Shown here piece after piece: positions 46,741 to 54,677 of a DNA stretch of 64,000 nucleotides. The notes beneath the pieces were generated by a model that was given only the letters and a program-made list of their open reading frames with translations, had not been told where the DNA came from and ran no database searches. The position numbers and the translations under genes were made by a program. The DNA is from Pseudonocardia petroleophila (GTDB taxonomy: Bacteria > Actinomycetota > Actinomycetes > Mycobacteriales > Pseudonocardiaceae), in contig NZ_CP060131.1 of the NCBI RefSeq assembly GCF_014235185.1, positions 2,735,501 to 2,799,500 of the forward strand, given 5' to 3'. How positions within the stretch are numbered: the first letter of the stretch is position 1; each line of letters opens with the position of its first letter.

Positions 46741-47514
46741 TCAGTCGGTCCAGACCGGCTTGCGCTTCTCCAGGAACGACGCCATGCCCTCGCGCGCACC
46801 CGGGCTCTGCGACATCGACGCCATCACCTCGACCGCGATCGCGTAGGCGTCGGACTCGGGGCGGTCGAGCTGGGCGTAGAGCGTCTGCTTGCCGACGCCC
46901 TTGCCGAAGCGGGTGCCGCGGGTGGCGCGGGCGAGCAGGTCGTCGGTGCGGGCGTCGAGCTCGTCGTCGGGGACGGCGTAGTTGATCAGCCCCCACTCCG
47001 CGGCGGTGCGGGCGTCGATCGGGTCGCCGGTCAGCGTCAGCTCCATCAGGCGCTTGCGCCCGATGTTGCGGGCGACCGGCACGGCCGGGGTGTGGCAGAA
47101 CCAGCCGCCCTTGCCGCCGGGCAGGGCGAAGCTCGCCGACTCGGCGGCGACGGCCAGGTCGCAGGTGGCGACGAGCTGGCAGCCAGCGGCGGTGGCGATC
47201 GTCGCGACCTTGGCGACCACCACCTGCGGCACCTGCTCGATCGTCTGCATGACCCGCGTGCACAGGCGCAGCAGGTCGCGGACGCCGGCGAGGTCGCGGG
47301 AGGAGACGTCGGCGAAGTCGTGGCCGGCCGAGAACGCCCTGCCCTCCCCGGACAGGACGATGCCGGTGGCATCGGAGTCGCCCGCCTCGGTGAACGCGTG
47401 CAGCAGCTCGCGCAGGTGCGGCTCGGAGAGCGCGTTGCGCCGCTCGGGGCGGTTCATCGTGATCCGGACGGTGTCGCCGTCGTGCTTGACCAGCAGGTAC
47501 TCGTAGTCCGCCAT
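46741..47514 (-). CDS. ECHDC3-like enoyl-CoA hydratase/isomerase family protein
   Basis: A 257-residue crotonase-fold protein with the CoA-binding start TVRITMNRPERRNALS and oxyanion-hole FSAGHDFADV. The two catalytic glutamates of true hydratases are missing: the GGGCELA position reads AGCQLV, and the second position lies in ALPGGKGGWFCHTP. This pattern matches ECHDC3-type proteins, whose activity is unclear. The 3' end is 1 bp from the convergent DUF418 gene. Confidence 0.85.
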   Translation of the reverse strand: MADYEYLLVKHDGDTVRITMNRPERRNALSEPHLRELLHAFTEAGDSDATGIVLSGEGRAFSAGHDFADVSSRDLAGVRDLLRLCTRVMQTIEQVPQVVVAKVATIATAAGCQLVATCDLAVAAESASFALPGGKGGWFCHTPAVPVARNIGRKRLMELTLTGDPIDARTAAEWGLINYAVPDDELDARTDDLLARATRGTRFGKGVGKQTLYAQLDRPESDAYAIAVEVMASMSQSPGAREGMASFLEKRKPVWTD

Positions 47515-47612
47515 GGGACCGACGGTAACCGTCCGGCGTCGGAATCGGGAGCCCTCCCGATCTTCTGGCCTACTACTACCGGGGACGTCACAGGACACGG
47601 GGGGACGACCGG

Positions 47613-49166
47613 ATGGACGAGCACCGACCGGGCGCGGCGCGGTCACCGATCGCGGCCGCACTGCTCAACCTCACCGGGCTCGGGCTCGGCTACTCCTACC
47701 TGGGCCGGTGGTGGCGCCAGGCGCTGCACCTCGTCGTCACCGCGGGGCTCGTGGTCATCGCGTTCGCCACGGGGGCGGCGGCGCTGCCGTGGCTGTGGGT
47801 GGCGATCACGATCGCGTGGCTGGGGTGGATGGCCGTCGACGCGTGGCGGATCGCGCGGTCCCGGCACGCCGCACCGGCCGGGGCGGGCGGTCACGCGCTG
47901 CCGGTCGCCGTCGCCGTGCTGCTGGTCGGGGGGCTGGTGACCGGGTACGTGCTCTACGGCGCGGCGGGCGGGCGGGCCTACGCCGACGCCGCCGCGGCGC
48001 GGGACCGGGGGGACTGCGCCGCCGCCGTCGACGGGTTCGGCCGGGTCACCGGCGTCTACGAGCTCACGCTCTCCGGTGACGTCGCCCGCGCCGACGCCGG
48101 GCGCGCCGAGTGCTCGGCCTTCCTCGCCGCGGGCGACGCGGCCGCGCGCGGGGGCTACGCGGAGGCGGTGGCGCTCTACGGCGACCTGCGGCGCGCCCAC
48201 CCGGACACCGCGCTCGCGCCCTTCGTCTCCGCCGACCTGCGCCGCACCTACGACGAGTGGGGGACGCAGCTGCGCGGAGCCGGGGACTTCGACGAGGCGG
48301 TGCGGGTCTACCGGGACCTGCTCGTCGAGGTCGGCGACGGGCCGGAGGCAGCGGGCGTCCGTGCGCAGCTCGCGGCGACCTACGTCGAGGAGGCCGACGC
48401 GCTGCGGGGGCAGCTCGCGACGCTGGACGGGCAGCAGAGCGTCGACGCGGTGCGCTCGGCGGTGGAGAACCTGGTCGCCGTGCAGCGGGAGTTCGCCGAC
48501 ACCCCCTCCGCGCCCGCCGCGGCGCAGGGACTGGTCGACGTCTACGCGGCGGCCAACACCCAGGCCGCCGACGGGCTGTGGTGCGAGGCCCTCCCGGTCC
48601 TCGACCACCTCGTCACCGTGACCGACCCCGAGGCCGCCGGGATCGTCGCCACCGCGACCACCGACCGCCCGACGGCGCTGTTCCGGTGCGGGCTGCAGCG
48701 GTACGAGGCCGAAACCTGGACGGAGTCGGCCGCGGCGTTCGACCGGTTCGTCGCGGAGTACCCGGGTGACCCCCAGGCCGCCCAGGCCCGGGCCGACGCC
48801 ATCGCGGCGCGGGCGGCCGGCGTCCAGGGGGCCGCGCTGCCCGCCCTGCCCGGACCGTTCGCCGGCGACGGCCCCGGCTCCATCCCGCTGACGCTCTACA
48901 ACGACAACCCGTCGGAGGTGCGCGTGTACGTCGTCGGTCCGACGGCGCACGAGATCGTGCTGTCCGGCTGCCCCGGCTGCCCCGCGACGTACGCCACCGA
49001 CGGCGAGGCGTGCCCGACCTTCGACGGCCGCCCGTCCCAGCGGCTGACCCTGCCCGCCGGGAGCTACACGATCATCAGCCAGTACGCGACGACGAACCCG
49101 GCCGTGCAGACCAGCGCGGTGGAGCGGGGGTTCGAGTACACCAACTGCCTCTACGTCGGGCCCTGA
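47613..49166 (+). CDS. TPR-containing membrane protein
   Basis: A 517-residue protein: two or three N-terminal TM helices (from NLTGLGLGYSYLGRW to GGLVTGYVLYG), then an extracytoplasmic helical part with repeated TPR-like units such as AAAARGGYAEAVALYGDL, GDFDEAVRVYRDLLVE and TWTESAAAFDRFVAEYPGDP. The C-terminal ~120 residues form a beta-rich domain with a CPGCP motif and a final NCLYVGP, possibly disulfide-linked. Convergent and exactly abutting the FHA gene. I do not recognise a specific function. Confidence 0.75.
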   Translation: MDEHRPGAARSPIAAALLNLTGLGLGYSYLGRWWRQALHLVVTAGLVVIAFATGAAALPWLWVAITIAWLGWMAVDAWRIARSRHAAPAGAGGHALPVAVAVLLVGGLVTGYVLYGAAGGRAYADAAAARDRGDCAAAVDGFGRVTGVYELTLSGDVARADAGRAECSAFLAAGDAAARGGYAEAVALYGDLRRAHPDTALAPFVSADLRRTYDEWGTQLRGAGDFDEAVRVYRDLLVEVGDGPEAAGVRAQLAATYVEEADALRGQLATLDGQQSVDAVRSAVENLVAVQREFADTPSAPAAAQGLVDVYAAANTQAADGLWCEALPVLDHLVTVTDPEAAGIVATATTDRPTALFRCGLQRYEAETWTESAAAFDRFVAEYPGDPQAAQARADAIAARAAGVQGAALPALPGPFAGDGPGSIPLTLYNDNPSEVRVYVVGPTAHEIVLSGCPGCPATYATDGEACPTFDGRPSQRLTLPAGSYTIISQYATTNPAVQTSAVERGFEYTNCLYVGP

Positions 49167-49949
49167 TCAGGTGTCGCCCAGGATCTCCAGGTCCGGCGGC
49201 ACGAGGGTGGTGGAGAGCACCAGCTCGCGGATGAGGTTGTCGTTGAGCGCGTTGCCGACCGGCTCGCCGACCTCCTCGCGCGTCAGCCCCGGCACGCCCC
49301 CGCGCGACATGCGGGTGCGGATCGCGGTGACGGCGTGCTCCACCCGCTTGGGCGTCCACCCGGCGTCGGGCTGCAGCTCGGCGAGCTGGTCGGCGGCCTG
49401 GCGCCAGGACAGCGGCTGCGGCCGGTGCTCGTGCAGCAGGTAGCGCTGGCCGAGGACGACGAGGACGAGCCGCTCGTCGTCGTCGAGGCGCCACAGCACC
49501 GGCTGCTGGGTGGCGTCGCGGTGCCGGGCCGCGGGCCGCTCGCCGTCGGCGCCGGTGACGAACAGCTCCAGCAGGTGCTCGCGGTGCGCCGACCCCCGCA
49601 CGAACACCGGCGTGTAGCCCTCGGCGAGCGGGACCGGCTCCTCCTCGGCGAACAGCAGCCGCCCGCCGGGCAGCCGGACCGGGAGGCGGCCGGTGTTGCG
49701 GATCCACCAGCGGTCGGCGCGGTGCTCCAGCACGCCGTGCTCGCGGCTGACGCGCGGGTCGTCCTCGCCGACGCACACGTGCACCTCGGGCCGGTTGCGC
49801 CCGAACACCAGTGTGCGGCCCTCCTTGGGGCCCACCGAGATCCCGCCGGCCACCGACAGCGCGAAGATCGTGGCGCGGGCGGCGGCCGGCACCCCGTGCG
49901 CGAGGCTCGCGTGGCTGGTCGGGAGGAGGCGGTCGGGCACGCCGGTCAT
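49167..49949 (-). CDS. FHA domain protein
   Basis: A 260-residue protein with an N-terminal FHA phosphothreonine-binding domain: LVFGRNRPEV, then the SREHGVLEH motif and RWWIRNTGRLPVRLP. The C-terminal half, from ATQQPVLWRLDDDERLV, is helical and ends in a region resembling a winged helix (SWRQAADQLAELQPDAGWTPKRVEHAV). It may link Ser/Thr kinase signals to another process; its kinase is not here. It is 4 bp downstream of the acyl-CoA dehydrogenase gene. Confidence 0.85.
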   Translation of the reverse strand: MTGVPDRLLPTSHASLAHGVPAAARATIFALSVAGGISVGPKEGRTLVFGRNRPEVHVCVGEDDPRVSREHGVLEHRADRWWIRNTGRLPVRLPGGRLLFAEEEPVPLAEGYTPVFVRGSAHREHLLELFVTGADGERPAARHRDATQQPVLWRLDDDERLVLVVLGQRYLLHEHRPQPLSWRQAADQLAELQPDAGWTPKRVEHAVTAIRTRMSRGGVPGLTREEVGEPVGNALNDNLIRELVLSTTLVPPDLEILGDT

Positions 49950-49953
49950 CCTG

Positions 49954-51114
49954 TCAGTAGGACTTGGGCAGGCCCAAGGTGTGCTGCGCGACGAAGTTGA
50001 GGATCATCTCCCGGCTGACGGGGGCGATCCGCGCGGTCCGCACGGCGCCGATCAGCGTGCCGACCCCGTACTCGACGGCCATCCCGTTGCCGCCGTGCGC
50101 CTGCACCGCGGCGTCGACGGCGTTGATCGCGGCCTCCGCCGCGGAGTACTTCGCGATGTTCGCGGCCTCGGCGGCGGCGGCCATGTCGCCCGCGTCGTAG
50201 AACCAGGCCGCGCGCGTCGTCGCCATCCGGGCGAGCTCCACCTCCATGTGCGCCTTGGCCAGCGGGTGCGCGATCGCCTGGTGCGCGCCGATCGGGGTCT
50301 TCCAGACCGTGCGGTCCTTCGCGTAGGCGACCCCCTTGCCCAGCGCGTAGCGGGCGAGGCCGTTGGAGTAGGCGGCGACCGTGATCCGCTCGGGGTTCAG
50401 CCCCGCGAACAGGGCGGCCAGCCCGGCCTCCTCGCCGCCGACCAGTGCCTCGTCGGGGAGGTGGGCGTCGTCGAAGAAGACCGTGAACTGCTTCTCCGGG
50501 CTCTGGATCGCCATCTCGATCGGCTGGTAGGTCATGCCAGGGGTGTCGGTGGGGACGATGAACATCGCCGGGCGCAGCGTGCCCTCGGCGCCCTCCAGGC
50601 GGGTGACGACGAGCGTCGCCTCGGTCTCGTCGACGCCGGAGATGTAGTACTTGGTGCCGCTGATCCGCCAGCCCTTCCCGTCCGGGTCGCGGCGGGCCGT
50701 CGTCGTGATCCTGTGCGAGTTCGAGCCGGCGTCCGGCTCGGTGATGGCGAACGACATCTTCGCGCTGCCGTCGGCGAAGCGCGGGAGCCAGCGCTCCTTC
50801 TGGTCGGTCGTGCCGCTCGTCGCGATGACGGTGGCCGCGATGGCGGGGGAGACGACGATGAGCAGCAGCGGGCAGCCGGCCGCCGCGATCTCCTCGGCGA
50901 CGATGGACAGCTCCACCATCCCGGCCCCGCCGCCGCCGTACTCGGCGGGCACGGCCACGCCCAGGTAGCCGTTCTCGCCCGCCTCCTTCCACAGCTCGGT
51001 GGTCTTGCCGCCGGTGCGGGCCTTCTCGATGAGGTAGTCGTGGCCGTACTTGCCGGCCATCCGGGCCACGGACGTCCGCAGCAGCTGCTGCTCGTCGGTC
51101 TCGCGCAGGTCCAT
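49954..51114 (-). CDS. Acyl-CoA dehydrogenase family protein
   Basis: FAD enzyme (386 residues) with the N-terminal helical domain, the middle beta domain (SFAITEPDAGSNSH), and the C-terminal helical domain (AVQAHGGNGMAVEYG). The usual catalytic Glu of medium-chain enzymes (YEGT) is replaced by RIAPVSREM, so either another residue acts as base, as in some FadE proteins, or the activity differs. The ATG overlaps the upstream TetR stop by one base (TGATG), showing co-transcription with its likely regulator. Substrate unknown. Confidence 0.92.
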   Translation of the reverse strand: MDLRETDEQQLLRTSVARMAGKYGHDYLIEKARTGGKTTELWKEAGENGYLGVAVPAEYGGGGAGMVELSIVAEEIAAAGCPLLLIVVSPAIAATVIATSGTTDQKERWLPRFADGSAKMSFAITEPDAGSNSHRITTTARRDPDGKGWRISGTKYYISGVDETEATLVVTRLEGAEGTLRPAMFIVPTDTPGMTYQPIEMAIQSPEKQFTVFFDDAHLPDEALVGGEEAGLAALFAGLNPERITVAAYSNGLARYALGKGVAYAKDRTVWKTPIGAHQAIAHPLAKAHMEVELARMATTRAAWFYDAGDMAAAAEAANIAKYSAAEAAINAVDAAVQAHGGNGMAVEYGVGTLIGAVRTARIAPVSREMILNFVAQHTLGLPKSY

Positions 51115-51722
51115 CACGCCTCCAGGCGGGTGTCGAGGTGTCGGGCCCAGTCCGCCAGCAGGTGCCGGCGGCGTCGTTCTTCCCGCCCGCCCGTGGCGTC
51201 GGAGAGCAGCCCGGAGACGCCCAGGCCGCGCACCAGGTCGAGCGTCTGCTGGACCGCCGCGCGCACGCCGGGCCGGGACTCGTCGGCGCCGAGCAGCTCG
51301 ACGGTGAGCCGGTGGGTCTCGCGGCCGACCTCGGCCTCCAGCGGCACGACGGCGGCGCGCAGGGCGTCGTCGGTGCGGGCGGCGACCCACAGCTCCAGCA
51401 TCGCGCGGAACAGCGGGCCGGTGTGCAGGGCGGCGAGCATGTCGAGGACGGCCGCGGTGCGCCCCGGCCCGTCGGGCAGGGCGGCGGCCCGCTCCCTGGC
51501 CTCGGCGAACCGCGCCGCTCCCAGGTGGGCGACGGCGGCGAGCACCAGCTCCTCGCGGGTGGGGTAGTGGTGCAGCTGCGCGCCGCGGGACACCCCGGCG
51601 CGGCGGGCGACCACCGTCGTCGTGGTGCCGGACCAGCCGAGCTCCACCAGGCAGTCGACCGTGGCCGCCATCAGTCGCGCGCGGGTGGCGTCGCTGCGCT
51701 CCTGCTGGCGGCCGGCGGTCAC
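51114..51722 (-). CDS. TetR-family regulator
   Basis: A 202-residue repressor with the HTH RLMAATVDCLVELGWSGTTTTVVARRAGVSRGAQLHHYPTREELV; the C-terminal domain includes LGAARFAEARERAAALP and LFRAMLELWVAARTD. It precedes the acyl-CoA dehydrogenase in one operon, with a leaderless promoter and an operator-like palindrome upstream of its GTG (51730-51767). The likely inducer is an acyl-CoA or related compound, by analogy with other TetR regulators of acyl-CoA genes. Confidence 0.9.
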   Translation of the reverse strand: MTAGRQQERSDATRARLMAATVDCLVELGWSGTTTTVVARRAGVSRGAQLHHYPTREELVLAAVAHLGAARFAEARERAAALPDGPGRTAAVLDMLAALHTGPLFRAMLELWVAARTDDALRAAVVPLEAEVGRETHRLTVELLGADESRPGVRAAVQQTLDLVRGLGVSGLLSDATGGREERRRRHLLADWARHLDTRLEA

Positions 51723-51729
51723 GAGGGGG

Positions 51730-51767
51730 AGCGTGCCCGCGGAGAAACAAACAGTCAAGCCTGCTTG
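51730..51767 (-). promoter_or_regulatory. Leaderless promoter and operator of the TetR/acyl-CoA dehydrogenase operon
   Basis: Read on the minus strand: TTGACT (51758-51753), 17-bp spacer, CACGCT (51735-51730), then 7 nt to the GTG at 51722. The half-sites CAAGC and GCTTG, separated by CT (51756-51767), overlap the -35, suiting autorepression. Confidence 0.6.
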
Positions 51768-51784
51768 TGTGCGACCGCGGACCG

Positions 51785-52315
51785 TCAGCGGCGCCCGCGC
51801 AGCACCAGGAGCAGGTAGGCGGCGAGGGTCTGGGCGTCGACGATCCCGCCCTCGCGGACCATCGCCTCGAACTCCGCCGTGCCGAACCACGCCGCGCGCA
51901 TGTCCTGCTCGGGCAGCTCGCGGCTCGGGGGGCCCGCGGTCAGCTCCGTCGCGAGGAAGACGTGCTCGCGCTGGCTCGACATCCCCGGCGCGATGTCCAG
52001 GCGCCCCAGCAGCTCCATCCGGCCGGCGACCAGCCCGGTCTCCTCGGCGAGCTCCCGTGCCGCGAGCACCGCGGGGTCGATCTCGGCCCGCTCCGGCGCC
52101 GTGCCCATCGGGAACTCCCAGCGCCGTTCGCCGACCGGGTAGCGGTACTGCTCGACGAGGTGCAGCCGGTCCCCGTCGAGCGGGATCACGACGGCCGCGG
52201 TGGGCTTGTCGACCACCCCGAAGACGCCGTCCGAGCCGTCGGGGCGCCGGATCGCGTCCTCGCGGACCGTCATCCAGGCGTTCGCGTACACCTGGCGGCT
52301 GCTGATCGTCTCCAC
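51785..52315 (-). CDS. Nudix hydrolase, ADP-ribose pyrophosphatase-like
   Basis: A 176-residue Nudix enzyme. The Nudix box is GTAPERAEIDPAVLAARELAEETGL, one residue longer than the classical spacing at two points, with the catalytic RELAEE core intact. The QYRYPVGERRWEFPMG stretch before it resembles ADP-ribose/nucleoside-diphosphate-sugar pyrophosphatases. GTG start; only 17 bp separate it from the divergent WYL regulator. Confidence 0.85.
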   Translation of the reverse strand: METISSRQVYANAWMTVREDAIRRPDGSDGVFGVVDKPTAAVVIPLDGDRLHLVEQYRYPVGERRWEFPMGTAPERAEIDPAVLAARELAEETGLVAGRMELLGRLDIAPGMSSQREHVFLATELTAGPPSRELPEQDMRAAWFGTAEFEAMVREGGIVDAQTLAAYLLLVLRGRR

Positions 52316-52332
52316 CCGGGCAGTATCGCGGG

Positions 52333-53307
52333 GTGCGCGCGTCCCGGCTCGTGACCCTGCTGTTCACGCTGCAGCGCCGCCGCGCGGCCACGGCCGCCGA
52401 GCTCGCGGCCGAGCTGGAGGTCTCCGAGCGGACGATCTACCGCGACGTTGCGGCTCTCGCCGACGCCGGGGTGCCGCTGTTCACCGAGTCCGGGCCCGGC
52501 GGCGGGATCCGGCTCGTCGACGGCTGGCGCACCCGCCTCGACGGGCTCACCGCGCACGAGGCCGCCGCCCTGTTCGCCGTCGGGGCGCCGCAGGTGCTCG
52601 CCGACCTGGGGATGAGCGCCGCACTCGCCGGCGCGCAGGCCAAGCTGCTGGCGACGCTGCCCGAGGCGCTGCGCGAGCACGCCCGGACGGTCGCCGAGCG
52701 ATTCCACCTCGACGCCCCCGGCTGGTTCCACCGCCCGCACGACGTGCCCCACCTCGACACCGTCGCGGCGGCCGTGTGGGACCAGCAGCGGCTCCGCGTC
52801 GGCTACCGGCGCCGCGACGAGGTGGTGCGGCGCGACCTCGACCCGCTCGGCCTGGTGATGAAGGCGGGCACCTGGTACCTGGCCGCGGAGTCCGGCGGGC
52901 GCGTGCTCATGTTCCGGGTGGACCGGGTCGTCGACGCCGAGCCGTCCGGGGAGCGCTTCGAGCGCCCGCCCGGTTTCGACCTCCCGAGCTGGTGGGCGGG
53001 GGCGTCGGCGGGGTTCGAGTCGACGATGCTGCGGCTGACCGTGCGCCTGCGGCTGGGGCCGGGGGGACGCGCCCGGCTCGCGCGCGTGACCGACGCCGAC
53101 GCGGCGGCGGCCGCCCTCGCCGGCGCGGGCGTCCCCGACGCCGACGGCTGGTGCGAGGTGCGGCTCGACGTGGAGGACGTGCACGTCGCGGCCGGTCAGC
53201 TCGTCGGCCTCGCGGGGGAGGTGGAGGTGCTCGACCCGCCGGAGCTGCGCTCGGCGCTGCGGGCCTCGGGCCTCGCGCTCGCCGCCCACAACACCGGCAC
53301 CGGGTAG
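52333..53307 (+). CDS. YafY-type WYL-domain transcriptional regulator
   Basis: A 324-residue regulator: N-terminal HTH_11 (LVTLLFTLQRRRAATAAELAAELEVSERTIYRDVAALADAGVPL), then a WYL domain (DPLGLVMKAGTWYLAAESGG and FRVDRVVDAEPSG). The WYL residues appear as TWYLA. A C-terminal WCX-like domain follows. Such proteins often respond to DNA damage or nucleic-acid ligands in actinobacteria; no target is evident here. GTG start, near-leaderless. Confidence 0.88.
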   Translation: MRASRLVTLLFTLQRRRAATAAELAAELEVSERTIYRDVAALADAGVPLFTESGPGGGIRLVDGWRTRLDGLTAHEAAALFAVGAPQVLADLGMSAALAGAQAKLLATLPEALREHARTVAERFHLDAPGWFHRPHDVPHLDTVAAAVWDQQRLRVGYRRRDEVVRRDLDPLGLVMKAGTWYLAAESGGRVLMFRVDRVVDAEPSGERFERPPGFDLPSWWAGASAGFESTMLRLTVRLRLGPGGRARLARVTDADAAAAALAGAGVPDADGWCEVRLDVEDVHVAAGQLVGLAGEVEVLDPPELRSALRASGLALAAHNTGTG

Positions 53308-53384
53308 CCCACCCACAGCCACGCGTGCGCCCAGCCGTGGTCGCCGGCCAGGCTGCGGACCAGCACCTCCCACCGCGCGTTCAC
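53196..53384 (-). CDS. Possible small protein antisense to the WYL regulator 3' end
   Basis: A 62-codon frame starts with GTG overlapping the amidohydrolase stop by 4 nt (GTGA), a common coupling in this window. The first ~26 residues (NARWEVLVRSLAGDHGWAHA then WLWVGYPV) lie in the gap and read like a real Trp-rich protein start; the rest overlaps the regulator gene on the other strand and looks like a shadow. It could be a short or truncated gene, or nothing. Confidence 0.25.
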   Translation of the reverse strand: MNARWEVLVRSLAGDHGWAHAWLWVGYPVPVLWAASARPEARSAERSSGGSSTSTSPARPTS

Positions 53385-54586
53385 GACGGCACCGCCGCGG
53401 TCCGCCGCACGACCTCACCGGCGACCAGCACCGCGACCGGGGACAGCAGCGCGCCGATGTCGACGGCCGGGTCGCCCGCCACGGCCACCAGGTCGGCGTC
53501 GTACCCGGGCACGACCCGGCCCTTGCGTTCACCCAGCCCGCAGACCTGCGCCGCCGTGGCGGTGCCGGCCCGCAGCGCCTCCACCGGCGTCATCCCCAGC
53601 TCGACGAGCTGCCCGAGTCCGCGCGGGAGCACCCCGTGCGGCTTCGGCGGCGCGATGCCGGCGTCGGTCCCGGCCACGACGAGCGCCCCCGCCCGGATCA
53701 GCGCGGCGTGCGCGAGGAGCAGGTCGGGGAGGATCCGGGCGAGCAGCGGCGGGGGCCGCATCCCGGCGGCCACGGGGGCGAGGCCGACCGTCGACCCGAT
53801 CGCGATCCGGCGCGTGACGAGGGCGTCGGCCAGCTCCGGGGGCAGCACGACCCGCTCGCCGTCGAAGCAGGTGCAGTGCTCGATGCCGTCCACCCGGGCC
53901 GCGACGGCGTCCCGCACGGCGGACAGGGCGTGCGCGTGGGCGGTGACCGGCAGCCCGTGCCGGTGCGCCTCCTCCACCACCACCCGCAGCTCGGCCGCCG
54001 AGAACTGGGCGCCGGCGACATCGGTGCCCTCCGTCAGCATCCCGCCGCTGGCCATCACCTTGATGACGTCGACGCCGCGCTCGGCGTGGTCGCGCACCGC
54101 GGCCCGCACGCCCGCGACGCCCTGCGCGGCGCCGCCGAGGAAGTGGCAGTGCCCGCCCGGCGAGGTGATCGGCGGCCCGGCGGCGACGATCGTGGGCAGC
54201 GGTCCGCCGCGCTCGCGCAGGCGCAGCGCCGCGAAGCCGCGGTCACCCAGGTCGCGGACGGTGGTCACCCCGGCGTCCACCTGCTCCGCCGCGGCCGCGG
54301 CCATGGCGGTGAGCAGGGCGTCCTCGTCGCGGTCGGCGAGTGCCGCGACCGGGTCCGGGCCGGCGTCGAAGGCGAGGTGGACGTGGGTGTCGACCAGGCC
54401 CGGGAGCAGCGTCGCCCCGGGCAGGTCGACGAGCTCGGCGTCGTCGGGGACCGGGGCGTCGCGGCCGTGCCGGACCTCGGTGACGCGGCCGTCGGCCACG
54501 AGGACGAGCGGGTCGTCGGTGCAGGTGGTGCCGTCGAAGAGGCGGGCGGCGCGCAGCGCGGTTCGGGTCCGGGCGGTTCGGTTCAT
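53381..54586 (-). CDS. Metal-dependent amidohydrolase
   Basis: A 401-residue amidohydrolase-superfamily enzyme related to imidazolonepropionase and Xaa-Pro dipeptidase-like hydrolases. Metal motifs: DTHVHLAFDAG (HxH), the carboxylated Lys in DVIKVMASGG, the His pair in TAHAHALSAV and EHCTCFDG, and the final Asp in VVAGTDAGI. There is no signal peptide, so it is cytosolic. The substrate cannot be read from sequence. Divergent from the LAL-type LuxR gene. Confidence 0.88.
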   Translation of the reverse strand: MNRTARTRTALRAARLFDGTTCTDDPLVLVADGRVTEVRHGRDAPVPDDAELVDLPGATLLPGLVDTHVHLAFDAGPDPVAALADRDEDALLTAMAAAAAEQVDAGVTTVRDLGDRGFAALRLRERGGPLPTIVAAGPPITSPGGHCHFLGGAAQGVAGVRAAVRDHAERGVDVIKVMASGGMLTEGTDVAGAQFSAAELRVVVEEAHRHGLPVTAHAHALSAVRDAVAARVDGIEHCTCFDGERVVLPPELADALVTRRIAIGSTVGLAPVAAGMRPPPLLARILPDLLLAHAALIRAGALVVAGTDAGIAPPKPHGVLPRGLGQLVELGMTPVEALRAGTATAAQVCGLGERKGRVVPGYDADLVAVAGDPAVDIGALLSPVAVLVAGEVVRRTAAVPS

Positions 54587-54621
54587 GGCTAATGTGTAGG
54601 ACCGTCCGGCGCGCGGGCCAT

Positions 54622-54643
54622 CGTGGAAACCACGTATCCGTGG
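54622..54643. promoter_or_regulatory. Three alternating CGTGG/CCACG half-sites
   Basis: CGTGG (54622-54626), CCACG (54630-54634) and CGTGG (54639-54643) lie between the amidohydrolase and the LuxR-type regulator. They give two overlapping inverted repeats with 3- and 4-bp spacers, a possible operator for the neighbouring regulator. Confidence 0.35.
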
Positions 54644-54677
54644 TACTGCTACGCCGCTCACGGGAGCGGGAGGCGCA

